The position numbers and the translations under genes are program-made. Of a stretch of DNA of 64,000 bases, positions 41,282-48,211 are shown piece by piece. The stretch is from Bacteroidota bacterium (lineage in GTDB: Bacteria > Bacteroidota > Bacteroidia > Flavobacteriales > Flavobacteriaceae), in assembly GCA_027620655.1 (NCBI GenBank), contig JAQCDS010000001.1, positions 372,001 to 436,000 on the forward strand. Reading direction: 5' to 3'. The number at the start of each line of letters is the position of its first letter. Positions within the stretch are counted from its first letter, which is position 1. The notes under the pieces were generated by a model, which was given only the letters and a program-made list of their open reading frames with translations, was not told where the DNA came from and ran no database searches.

Positions 41282-42534
41282 ACGTACTCATAAAATCAGC
41301 TACAATTCTTGATGTAAAAAGTGATTTTCACAATAAAACACAAGATATTTTAGTTGAAAATGGTCGCATTACCGAAATTGCCAATTCTATAAAGAACACT
41401 AAAAATTATCCTGAAATTTCATTAAAAAACCTTCATGTTTCACAAGGTTGGTTTGATAGTAGTGTGTCTTTTGGAGAACCTGGATATGAAGATAGAGAAA
41501 CTATTGCCAATGGTCTTTTGGTAGCAGCACATTCTGGATTTACAAATGTTGCGCTCAATCCAAATACATCACCAGTCATTGATAGCCATTCAGAAGTAGC
41601 ATTTGTTCAAAACAAATCAGAAAATGCTGCAACTCAACTTCATGCCATTGGAGCGCTTACACAAGGTGCAAAAGGTACACATCTTGCAGAGCTGTATGAT
41701 ATGCATACTGCTGGGAGCGTTGCTTTTGGTGATTATAAAAAACCAATTTCAAATCCAAATGTTTTAAAAATTGCACTTCAGTATGCCGCAAATTTTGGTG
41801 GATTGGTACAGTCTTTTCCCCTTGATGAAGATATTGCAAGAGCTGGAGTGATTAATGAAAATATTACAAGTACTCGACTAGGCTTGAAAGGAAATCCAAA
41901 TCTTGCCGAAGAACTTCAAGTTGCACGAGATATTTCAATTTTAGAATATACTGGCGGAACGCTTCATATTCCTACCATTTCGACTGCAAAATCTGTTGCG
42001 CTTATTCGTAATGCAAAATCCAAAGGATTGGACATTAGTTGTAGCGTGGCTATTCATAATTTAATTTTTACGGACACTTGCTTAGAAAGTTATAATACAA
42101 ATTGTAAAGTGAATCCTCCGTTAAGAACTCAAAATGATATTGATGCGCTAATTGAAGGTCTAAAAGATGGGACAATAGACATGATTACCTCTGACCATGA
42201 TCCAGTTGCAATTGAACACAAAAAAGTAGAATTTGATTTTGCCGCTTTCGGAACTATAGGTTTGGAGAGTGCTTTTGGGGCGCTTAATTCAATTTTTACA
42301 ACAAAACAAGCGATACAATTTTTAACGAAAGGAAAAAAACGTTTCAATATTCCTGAAAACAGTATTGCTGTTGGAAATGAATGTAGTATGACGCTTTTTG
42401 ATCCTAAAAGCACTTATGTTTTTGAGTCGAAACATATCCATTCGAAATCTAAAAATTCAATGTTCTTAGGGCACCAATTAAAAGGTAATGTATATGGCAT
42501 AATTGCCAATAACATATGTACTATTGATCTGTAA
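41278..42534 (+). CDS. Dihydroorotase homologue lacking the HXH metal site
   Basis: Amidohydrolase-fold protein of 418 aa aligned with class I dihydroorotases: ILDVKSDFHNKTQDILVENG, the PGXXDXHXHXREPG region, KVNPPLRTQNDIDAL and SDHDPVAIEHKKVEFDFA with FGTIGLE. The metal and substrate residues are largely replaced: the HXH pair is S62 and S64, the substrate Arg is G66, and the HCED motif appears as SFPLDED. The Asp of the final motif stays. It probably cannot hydrolyse dihydroorotate and may be a structural partner for aspartate transcarbamoylase, like the non-catalytic PyrC homologues of some bacteria. Operon with BatA-like and small membrane genes. Confidence 0.82.
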   Translation: MNVLIKSATILDVKSDFHNKTQDILVENGRITEIANSIKNTKNYPEISLKNLHVSQGWFDSSVSFGEPGYEDRETIANGLLVAAHSGFTNVALNPNTSPVIDSHSEVAFVQNKSENAATQLHAIGALTQGAKGTHLAELYDMHTAGSVAFGDYKKPISNPNVLKIALQYAANFGGLVQSFPLDEDIARAGVINENITSTRLGLKGNPNLAEELQVARDISILEYTGGTLHIPTISTAKSVALIRNAKSKGLDISCSVAIHNLIFTDTCLESYNTNCKVNPPLRTQNDIDALIEGLKDGTIDMITSDHDPVAIEHKKVEFDFAAFGTIGLESAFGALNSIFTTKQAIQFLTKGKKRFNIPENSIAVGNECSMTLFDPKSTYVFESKHIHSKSKNSMFLGHQLKGNVYGIIANNICTIDL

Positions 42535-42570
42535 ACCTATTTGAAATCCATTATGAAATCTTAAAAAACA

Positions 42571-42864
42571 ATGGCATTTGTAAGCTACCTTACTCTATTG
42601 GGATTACTTATTGTCTATCTAAAAAATAATCCGAAAAATTCATTTGTAAGTTTTCATATTCGCCAATCGTTAGGACTCTGGCTTACCTTTTTTATTTTAG
42701 GCAAAACCGTTGGAAATTTTGACAGCTGGTGGATTACATTATCATTTTGGGCATTTTTTATGGTGCTGATATTCTATGGAATTTCTTCAGCATTGACTGG
42801 TAAAACAATAGCGGTACCATTGGTTGATAAATTTTATCAAAACATCTTCAAAAACTTACATTAA
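42571..42864 (+). CDS. Small DUF4870-like membrane protein
   Basis: A 97-aa protein with three hydrophobic segments (FVSYLTLLGLLIVYL, LGLWLTFFILGKTVG, ITLSFWAFFMVLIFYGI). The NPKNSFVSFHIRQSLGLWL motif between the first two is the mark of DUF4870/Tic20-like proteins, which usually carry a charged loop ending in H(I/L)RQS. Its TAA stop abuts the ATG of the next gene. Function unknown. Confidence 0.8.
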   Translation: MAFVSYLTLLGLLIVYLKNNPKNSFVSFHIRQSLGLWLTFFILGKTVGNFDSWWITLSFWAFFMVLIFYGISSALTGKTIAVPLVDKFYQNIFKNLH

Positions 42865-43521
42865 ATGAGCGAAAAAACACTCCCTCTTTTTTATGTAAAA
42901 AGACCATCTAAGCTTCAAAAAAATGCACCACTTCTTGTACTTTTACACGGCTATGGAAGCGATGAAAATGATTTATTTTCGTTTTCCAGCGAACTGCCCG
43001 AAGAACTGTTTATCATTTCACTAAGAGCGCCTCATCCTTTGCAGCCCTATGGCCATGCATGGTATGCTATAAATTTTGATGCACAACAAAACAAATGGAA
43101 TGATGTTGATCAGGCCAAAGCCTCTATGAAAACCATCATAGAGTGCATTGACTTAGCTTGTGAAAAATATGAGCTCAACACTAAAAATGTAAGTTTATTG
43201 GGGTTTAGTCAAGGGTGTATTTTAAGTATGGCTTTAGCAATCAATAATCCAAATAAATTTAAAAATATCGTTGGATTGAGTGGCTATATCAGCCCTGAAT
43301 TTTTAGAAAACACTAGGCAACCGGAGGACTATAATCATCTCGATTTTTATTGTTCACATGGCCGTTCAGATCAAGTAATTCCTGTAGAATGGGCTCGAAA
43401 AACACCAACAATTCTTGATGAATTAGGAATAAAACATACCTATAGTGAATTTCCAGTTGGACATGGTGTAGCACCACAAAACTTTTTTGAATTTAAGGAC
43501 TGGTTACAAAAAAGAATATAA
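42865..43521 (+). CDS. Carboxylesterase/phospholipase family alpha/beta hydrolase
   Basis: Alpha/beta-hydrolase of the acyl-protein-thioesterase/carboxylesterase family (PF02230 type), 218 aa. LLVLLHGYGSDENDLF is the oxyanion-hole strand; the triad is S115 (GFSQG), D169 (HGRSDQVIP) and H200 (FPVGHG). No signal peptide, so cytoplasmic. Immediately follows the small membrane gene (TAA then ATG). Substrate is unknown; short-chain esters are typical for the family. Confidence 0.9.
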   Translation: MSEKTLPLFYVKRPSKLQKNAPLLVLLHGYGSDENDLFSFSSELPEELFIISLRAPHPLQPYGHAWYAINFDAQQNKWNDVDQAKASMKTIIECIDLACEKYELNTKNVSLLGFSQGCILSMALAINNPNKFKNIVGLSGYISPEFLENTRQPEDYNHLDFYCSHGRSDQVIPVEWARKTPTILDELGIKHTYSEFPVGHGVAPQNFFEFKDWLQKRI

Positions 43522-43528
43522 ACACCTA

Positions 43529-43708
43529 TTAAACTTCCTTTAGCTTAGTTTCAAGCTCAAAATTTTTTGTTTCTAGTTGTTCAATTTTAGATTGATACGT
43601 TTTAATGTCTTTTTCATATTTATCAATAATTCTTTTCGAATTGGCATATTGAAAAACAATGACTAAAAGGGCAAAAAGCAGTGCGTATGTCAGGAATTTT
43701 GATTTCAT
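43529..43708 (-). CDS. 59-aa single-pass membrane protein with coiled coil
   Basis: Small gene: ATG at 43708 (minus) to TAA at 43529. MKSKFLTYALLFALLVIVFQY is an N-terminal membrane helix, and the rest (about residues 25-59: KRIIDKYEKDIKTYQSKIEQ, then LETKNFELETKLKEV) has heptads of I/L with K/E as in a coiled coil. The ATG directly abuts the stop of the MBL-hydrolase gene (TAA-ATG), a strong sign of coupled translation. This single-pass plus coiled-coil layout resembles FtsL/FtsB-like or LapA-like small proteins, but no family can be named. Confidence 0.72.
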   Translation of the reverse strand: MKSKFLTYALLFALLVIVFQYANSKRIIDKYEKDIKTYQSKIEQLETKNFELETKLKEV

Positions 43709-44470
43709 TTATACTATAATTTCTAATTGATCGTAGGCCAAAAAAATGGATTCTGGTAGTGTTTTTTGGACGTCATCATGAAAGCCCATGTGATGACTTA
43801 TATGGGTTAAATACGCTTTTTTGGGACGAATTTGTTTGATTAATGCTATAGCTTCCTCCAAATTGAGATGTGATAAATGAGGTTCTAACCTTAAAGCATT
43901 AATGACAAGCACGTCTAAATTTTGGAGTTTTTCAATTTCTTCTTTCGCAATAGTCTTTGCATCAGTGATATAGGCAAAATTTTCTACTCTAAAACCAAAA
44001 ACAGGAAGTTTATGATGGTATACTTCTACAGGCGTGATTTTTTTGTCTTCAATAAAAAATGATTGGTTTTCAATGGGATGCGTATCAAGAGTTAGCACAC
44101 CAGGATATTTATTATTTGTTTCAAAAATATATTCAAACCGTTTTTTTAAAGCCTCGAGGACTCTCTTGTGGGCATAAACTGGCATATCGCCCTGAAGAAA
44201 ATAAAAAGGACGCAAATCATCCAATCCTGCTGTATGATCGCTGTGCTCGTGGGTAAATAAAACAGCATCAATCTTGGTACAATTTGTCCTAAGTAGTTGT
44301 TGTCTGAAATCTGGACCACAATCAATCAAAATAGTAAAATTCTGCCATTCTAAAAGAACAGAAACTCGCAAACGCTTATCCTTAGGATTTGTACTCAAAC
44401 ATACAGGATGTTGACTTCCAATTATGGGAATTCCTTGTGATGTGCCTGTTCCTAAGAAAGTAACCTTCAA
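43709..44470 (-). CDS. MBL-fold metallohydrolase (PhnP-like)
   Basis: Metallo-beta-lactamase-fold phosphodiesterase-like protein, 253 aa. TFLGTGTSQGIPIIGSQHPVC at the N-terminus and LIDCGPDFRQQLL are typical for the PhnP/lipoate-related branch; the binuclear site has HEHSDH (74-79), AGLDDL, H near YHHKLPVFGF and THISHHMG at the end. The branch acts on cyclic phosphodiesters or nucleotides. It heads an operon with the 59-aa gene and has a TATTTTTG box upstream. Confidence 0.88.
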   Translation of the reverse strand: MKVTFLGTGTSQGIPIIGSQHPVCLSTNPKDKRLRVSVLLEWQNFTILIDCGPDFRQQLLRTNCTKIDAVLFTHEHSDHTAGLDDLRPFYFLQGDMPVYAHKRVLEALKKRFEYIFETNNKYPGVLTLDTHPIENQSFFIEDKKITPVEVYHHKLPVFGFRVENFAYITDAKTIAKEEIEKLQNLDVLVINALRLEPHLSHLNLEEAIALIKQIRPKKAYLTHISHHMGFHDDVQKTLPESIFLAYDQLEIIV

Positions 44471-44488
44471 AACTGTATGAATTTTTTA

Positions 44489-44496
44489 CAAAAATA
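44489..44496 (-). promoter_or_regulatory. Bacteroidota -7 box for the MBL hydrolase gene
   Basis: TATTTTTG on the minus strand, 18 bases before the ATG at 44470. No clear -33 element. Confidence 0.45.
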
Positions 44497-44507
44497 GAGT
44501 ATTTTTT

Positions 44508-44537
44508 TTTGTCACTTTGACTAAAACCCTAACTTTG
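44508..44537 (+). promoter_or_regulatory. Bacteroidota promoter before the 483-aa unknown gene
   Basis: TTTG (44508-44511), 18-base spacer, TAACTTTG (44530-44537), a two-element match. It ends 27 bases before ATG 44565 and lies downstream of the first codons of the longer frame at 44517, supporting the shorter start. Confidence 0.6.
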
Positions 44538-44564
44538 TATTACTCACAACTACACACAGTAAAG

Positions 44565-46016
44565 ATGGAAATAACTTTAAAAGGTGATGCAAAAATTGAA
44601 AGCGTACCGTCCCTAAAAGATAAAGCTTTACGAATTAACCTCAATGAAAATATTTATGGATCATTTGCCGAAATTGGTGCTGGTCAAGAAACAGTTCGAC
44701 ATTTTTTTCGTGCCGGTGGTGCTTCTGGGACTATAGCAAAAGCTATGTCTGCATACGACAAATCCTTTAGTGATGCTATATATGGTACAGAAGACGATCG
44801 CAGATATGTTACCGAAAACAGATTACGAAAAATGCTAGCGCATGAAGTTCGACTCATTGAAGATCGTATTTCTAGAGGGGACAATCCCAATAAAATGTTT
44901 TTTAGCTATGCCAATACGGTAACTACAATTGATTTTGCTAAACGTTACAAAGGCCATGGATGGGTAGGTATCAAATATCAAATTGATCCAAAAGAGGACT
45001 ACAACGAAATTATTTTGCATGTCCGTTTCAAGGAAAACGATGCACGATTACAGCAAGAAACTTTAGGAAAATTAGGAACAAATCTAATTTATGGTGCATT
45101 TTATAAACACAATCAACCCAAAAAATTACTTCGTTACCTCTATGATCATTTGGACAAAGACCAACTAGAAATTGATACGATCAATTTTTCAGGACCTGTA
45201 TTCAAAGATGTTGATAACCGATTGATGAGTTTACAATTGGTAAAAAATGGAATGACAGATGCGGTAATGTTTGCGCCAGACGGAAACAACGTTTTACCGG
45301 CGCGGGTATTATATAAGAAAAATATTTTAGCCTTCAGAGGAAGTTTCAGACCTGTTACACGAGTGAATGTAGACATGTATGAAAACTCCTTCGAAATGTT
45401 TACCAAAGAAAATAAAGTTGACCCCGAAAAAACACAGGTTGTTTTTGAAATTACACTATCCAACTTAAGAGCTTCTGGAGGCGAAATTGATGAACAAGAT
45501 TTTATGGATCGGGCAAGACTACTTTGTTCATTAGGACAGACGGTTTTGATTTCGAATTTTCAAGAATATTACAAACTAGTAGAATATTTTAGTCAATATT
45601 CTAAAGAACGTATGGTGCTGTCTATGGGGGTAAATAATCTTGTGGATATTTTTGACGAAAAATACTATCGCCATTTAAGTGGTGGAATCTTGGAAGCTTT
45701 TGGAAAACTTTTCCACAAAGACCTTAAAGTATACTTGTACCCAATGCTTGCGGATGATGGTACACTAATCACTAGTGATAATCTCAAAGTACATCCAAGA
45801 ATGAAAGAACTTTATAAATTTTTCAAATACACAGGAAAACTTGTTGATATTCAAAACTACAGACCAGAAGTTCTGGACATTTTCTCAAGAAAAGTGCTTA
45901 AAATGATTGCCGCTGGCGATGATAGCTGGGAACCTCTACTTCCATCTGTTGTGTCCAACATGATAAAGGAACAAAAGCTTTTTGGATATTCAGAAAAAGA
46001 AGTTGAAACCCCTTAA
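44565..46016 (+). CDS. Conserved 483-aa protein of unknown function
   Basis: Soluble protein of 483 aa without signal peptide. I chose ATG 44565 (MEITLKGDAKIESVPSLKDK) because a promoter lies inside the longer frame. Distinct stretches: SFAEIGAGQETVRHFFRAGGA, RLRKMLAHEVRLIEDRIS, KGHGWVGIKYQ, FKDVDNRLMSLQLVKNGMTD, FEITLSNLRASGGEIDEQDF. I recall such proteins in Bacteroidota under misleading names (nicotinate-nucleotide adenylyltransferase, TonB-dependent receptor); neither fits, as there is no HXGH nucleotidyltransferase motif and no barrel. The conserved E-I-G-A-G-Q-E-T-V-R-H-F-F-R-AGGA block looks like an active or binding site. Confidence 0.7.
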   Translation: MEITLKGDAKIESVPSLKDKALRINLNENIYGSFAEIGAGQETVRHFFRAGGASGTIAKAMSAYDKSFSDAIYGTEDDRRYVTENRLRKMLAHEVRLIEDRISRGDNPNKMFFSYANTVTTIDFAKRYKGHGWVGIKYQIDPKEDYNEIILHVRFKENDARLQQETLGKLGTNLIYGAFYKHNQPKKLLRYLYDHLDKDQLEIDTINFSGPVFKDVDNRLMSLQLVKNGMTDAVMFAPDGNNVLPARVLYKKNILAFRGSFRPVTRVNVDMYENSFEMFTKENKVDPEKTQVVFEITLSNLRASGGEIDEQDFMDRARLLCSLGQTVLISNFQEYYKLVEYFSQYSKERMVLSMGVNNLVDIFDEKYYRHLSGGILEAFGKLFHKDLKVYLYPMLADDGTLITSDNLKVHPRMKELYKFFKYTGKLVDIQNYRPEVLDIFSRKVLKMIAAGDDSWEPLLPSVVSNMIKEQKLFGYSEKEVETP

Positions 46017-46025
46017 TATTTTTGA

Positions 46026-46478
46026 TTATTTCAAGATTTGAGCCGTGTGCTCTTTTGTTTTTACTTTTGTAATAATATCCTCAATCACCCCTTTTTCATC
46101 AATAACAAAAGTGATGCGATGAATTCCATCATATTCGCGTCCCATAAACTTCTTTGGACCCCAAACGCCGTATGCATTAATAACAGATTTATCTTCATCA
46201 GCTAATAAATCATAAGGAAATTCATATTTACTTTTAAAGTTAGATTGGCGCTTTGGACTATCGGCACTAACACCCAAAACATCATACCCTTGAGCCACAA
46301 AGCGACTGTAATTTTCACTCAAATTGCAAGCTTCTAAAGTACAACCCGGAGTACTCGCTTTTGGATAAAAGAAAAGCACCAACTTTTTACCGCTAAAATC
46401 GGATAAACTTACGGATGTTTCATCTTGGTTAATGCTTTGGAAATCAGGGGCTTTGTCGCCAATTTGTAATGTAGTCAT
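46026..46478 (-). CDS. bcp: Thioredoxin-dependent thiol peroxidase (BCP/PrxQ)
   Basis: Peroxiredoxin of the BCP/PrxQ class, 150 aa, reducing hydrogen peroxide and organic hydroperoxides with thioredoxin. FFYPKASTPGCTLEAC contains peroxidatic C46 and resolving C51 (the CX4C atypical 2-Cys pattern). GDKAPDF at the N-terminus and DILADEDKS-like LLADEDKSVINAYGVWGPK are family marks. ATG 46478 chosen; a GTG at 46499 would extend it by seven residues. Divergent from nth with 33 bases between starts, so oxidative-damage genes stand back to back. Confidence 0.94.
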   Translation of the reverse strand: MTTLQIGDKAPDFQSINQDETSVSLSDFSGKKLVLFFYPKASTPGCTLEACNLSENYSRFVAQGYDVLGVSADSPKRQSNFKSKYEFPYDLLADEDKSVINAYGVWGPKKFMGREYDGIHRITFVIDEKGVIEDIITKVKTKEHTAQILK

Positions 46479-46511
46479 ATTTAGTATCTTTGATACCACA
46501 AAGATAATCGA

Positions 46512-47165
46512 ATGACAAAAAAAGAAAAGGTAAATTTTGTTATAAAAACCTTAAATAATTTGTACCCAGAAATTCCTGTGCCTTTGGATCATAAGGACCC
46601 TTATACGCTGCTTATTGCGGTGCTGCTTTCTGCACAATGTACCGATGTACGTGTCAATCAAATCACCCCTATTCTTTTTGCCAAAGCTGATAACCCTTAC
46701 GACATGATTAAAATGAGTATTGAAGACATCAAAAGCATCATTCGCCCTTGTGGTTTGTCTCCAATGAAAAGTAAAGGAATTTATGGATTATCTAAAATAT
46801 TGATTGAAAAACACAATGGAAAAGTTCCACAAAGTTTTGAAGCTCTAGAAGCCCTACCTGCAGTAGGCCATAAAACCGCAAGTGTTGTAATGGCTCAGGC
46901 TTTTGGTGTTCCAGCATTTCCTGTGGATACGCATATTCATCGTCTTATGTACCGCTGGAATTTATCTAATGGAAAAAGTGTAGCACAAACCGAAAAAGAC
47001 GCCAAACGATTATTCCCAAAAGAACTTTGGAACGACCTGCATTTACAAATCATTTGGTATGGCCGAGAGTATTCTCCTGCTCGTGGTTGGAACATTGATA
47101 ACGATTTGATTACAAAAACGATTGGTAGAAAATCGGTGCTAAAAACTCTACAAAAAAAATCCTGA
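46512..47165 (+). CDS. nth: Endonuclease III without iron-sulfur cluster
   Basis: Base-excision glycosylase/AP lyase that removes oxidised pyrimidines, 217 aa. The helix-hairpin-helix LPAVGHKTASVV carries catalytic K121, and D139 (PVDTHIHR) is the second catalytic residue. The C-terminal CX6CX2CX5C that normally binds a [4Fe-4S] cluster is absent: after WYGREYSPARGW the tail reads NIDNDLITKTIGRKSV, with no cysteine. The only cysteines are internal (C43, C80). Followed by a symmetrical terminator at 47153-47186. Confidence 0.92.
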   Translation: MTKKEKVNFVIKTLNNLYPEIPVPLDHKDPYTLLIAVLLSAQCTDVRVNQITPILFAKADNPYDMIKMSIEDIKSIIRPCGLSPMKSKGIYGLSKILIEKHNGKVPQSFEALEALPAVGHKTASVVMAQAFGVPAFPVDTHIHRLMYRWNLSNGKSVAQTEKDAKRLFPKELWNDLHLQIIWYGREYSPARGWNIDNDLITKTIGRKSVLKTLQKKS

Positions 47166-47186
47166 AACATGTTTCAGGATTTTTTT
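47153..47186. terminator. Bidirectional terminator between nth and the 47-aa gene
   Basis: Perfect stem A7-ATCCTGAAAC-type / GTTTCAGGAT-T6 with 2-base loop, with an A-run on the left and a T-run on the right, so it serves both convergent genes. Core TCCTGAA/TTCAGGA recurs in the terminator at 52013. Confidence 0.9.
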
Positions 47187-47197
47187 AACTTCAAAGT

Positions 47198-47341
47198 TTA
47201 GTTGATAAAAGTTTCAAATTTCTTTGTACCAATTGGCACAATTTTGAGCGCTTTTGAATAATTCAGAAGAAAGTTAACCGTTTCTTCCCGTGGTTTAAGT
47301 TGTTCAGAATTTGAGGGTTCTTGAGTGTAAAGTTTTGCCAT
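47198..47341 (-). CDS. 47-aa conserved small protein
   Basis: ATG at 47341 to TAA at 47198 on the minus strand encodes 47 residues: MAKLYTQEPSNSEQLKPREE, TVNFLLNYSKALKIV, then PIGTKKFETFIN. The middle stretch PREETVNFLLNYSKAL resembles small flavobacterial ORFs I recall with the same PR-ETV-FLL-YSKAL pattern. No signal or membrane helix. It lies downstream of the ECF sigma factor gene on the same strand (67 bases apart) and ends at the bidirectional terminator, so both may be co-transcribed. Function unknown. Confidence 0.65.
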   Translation of the reverse strand: MAKLYTQEPSNSEQLKPREETVNFLLNYSKALKIVPIGTKKFETFIN

Positions 47342-47407
47342 TCGCAATCATTTTTATTATGTGATTTTTAATCATAACGCAAAACTTTTACTTTTATTAT
47401 ATCTCCT

Positions 47408-47992
47408 CTAATTTATAAGACTAATATTGTGTTTTTCGATCATCTTACGAAGATTTATCAAGCCGTAACGCATACGTCCTAGTGCAGTATTGATACTTAC
47501 CCCTGTATTTTCTGAAATCTCTTTAAAACTCATATCTTGATACAAGCGCATCTTTATTACTGCTTTTTGATCTTCTGGCAATTCTTCAAGCAGTAAGCGC
47601 ACATGGTCCAAAATTTGTTGATCCACAAGTCTGTGTTCTGCATTTGCACTACCATCAGATATTACAGAAAAAATATCAAAATCATCATTATTTTTAAATT
47701 TTGGCATGCGATTATTTTTTCTAAAATAATCAATCACTAGATTATGTGCAATACGCATTACCCAAGGCAAAAATTTACCTTGTTCGTTGTACTTTCCTTT
47801 TTTAAGTGTTTTTATCACCTTAACAAAGGTATCTTGAAAAATATCTTCCGTTGCATCCCGGTCATATACTTTAGAAAATATAAAACCATACAAACGTTGT
47901 TGGTGTCTATTAATGAGAATAGAAAGCGCACTTTCTTGTCCTGAAATGTAATTGTTTACGAGCTGGGCATCGCTTAAAGATTTGAAATTCAT
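47408..47992 (-). CDS. ECF RNA polymerase sigma factor with structured leader
   Basis: Sigma-70 family factor, 194 aa. Region 2: LINRHQQRLYGFIFSKVYDR, DIFQDTFVKVIKTLKK, FLPWVMRIAHNLVIDYFRK; region 4: LPEDQKAVIKMRLYQDMSFKEISENTGVSINTALGRMRYGLINLRK. No anti-sigma gene follows; a 47-aa ORF does. The ATG at 47992 is the last base-paired element of a nested hairpin (47991-48059), and a two-element promoter lies at 48089-48121, predicting a leader of about 90 bases. This kind of sigma factor in flavobacteria is usually single and housekeeping-like; its stimulus is unknown. Confidence 0.92.
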   Translation of the reverse strand: MNFKSLSDAQLVNNYISGQESALSILINRHQQRLYGFIFSKVYDRDATEDIFQDTFVKVIKTLKKGKYNEQGKFLPWVMRIAHNLVIDYFRKNNRMPKFKNNDDFDIFSVISDGSANAEHRLVDQQILDHVRLLLEELPEDQKAVIKMRLYQDMSFKEISENTGVSINTALGRMRYGLINLRKMIEKHNISLIN

Positions 47993-48059
47993 AACATTAC
48001 TAATTTTAGCAACACAAATAAGGTGTTGAGATTAAAATTTATTTTTAAAGTAATGTTAT
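47991..48059 (-). promoter_or_regulatory. Nested hairpin in the leader of the ECF sigma gene, covering its start codon
   Basis: Three nested stems: outer 11 bp perfect (47991-48001 with 48049-48059), middle 7 bp (48002-48008 with 48033-48039), inner 6 bp CAACAC/GTGTTG (48010-48015 with 48023-48028, 7-base loop). In the mRNA (minus strand) the outer 3' arm ends with the A and U of the start codon. Start-codon masking is the simple reading; no U-tract follows, so it is not a terminator. Confidence 0.6.
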
Positions 48060-48088
48060 ATTATAAGCGCTTCTTTTTGAATTGAAAC

Positions 48089-48121
48089 CAAATATAAAGG
48101 GTTTAAAATTAGAAATCCAAA
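48089..48121 (-). promoter_or_regulatory. Promoter of the ECF sigma gene (minus strand)
   Basis: TTTG (48118-48121 on the minus strand), 21-base spacer, TATATTTG (48089-48096), both elements matching the Bacteroidota consensus. The start of transcription would be near 48082, upstream of the whole hairpin. Confidence 0.6.
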
Positions 48122-48211
48122 TTTTTGCTGGTTTTTTTTATTCTTAATAAGACGTTAATTGCTTTTATTTCTTTAGGCAATAATGGTATCTTTACAACTT
48201 ATTTTTGGTCA

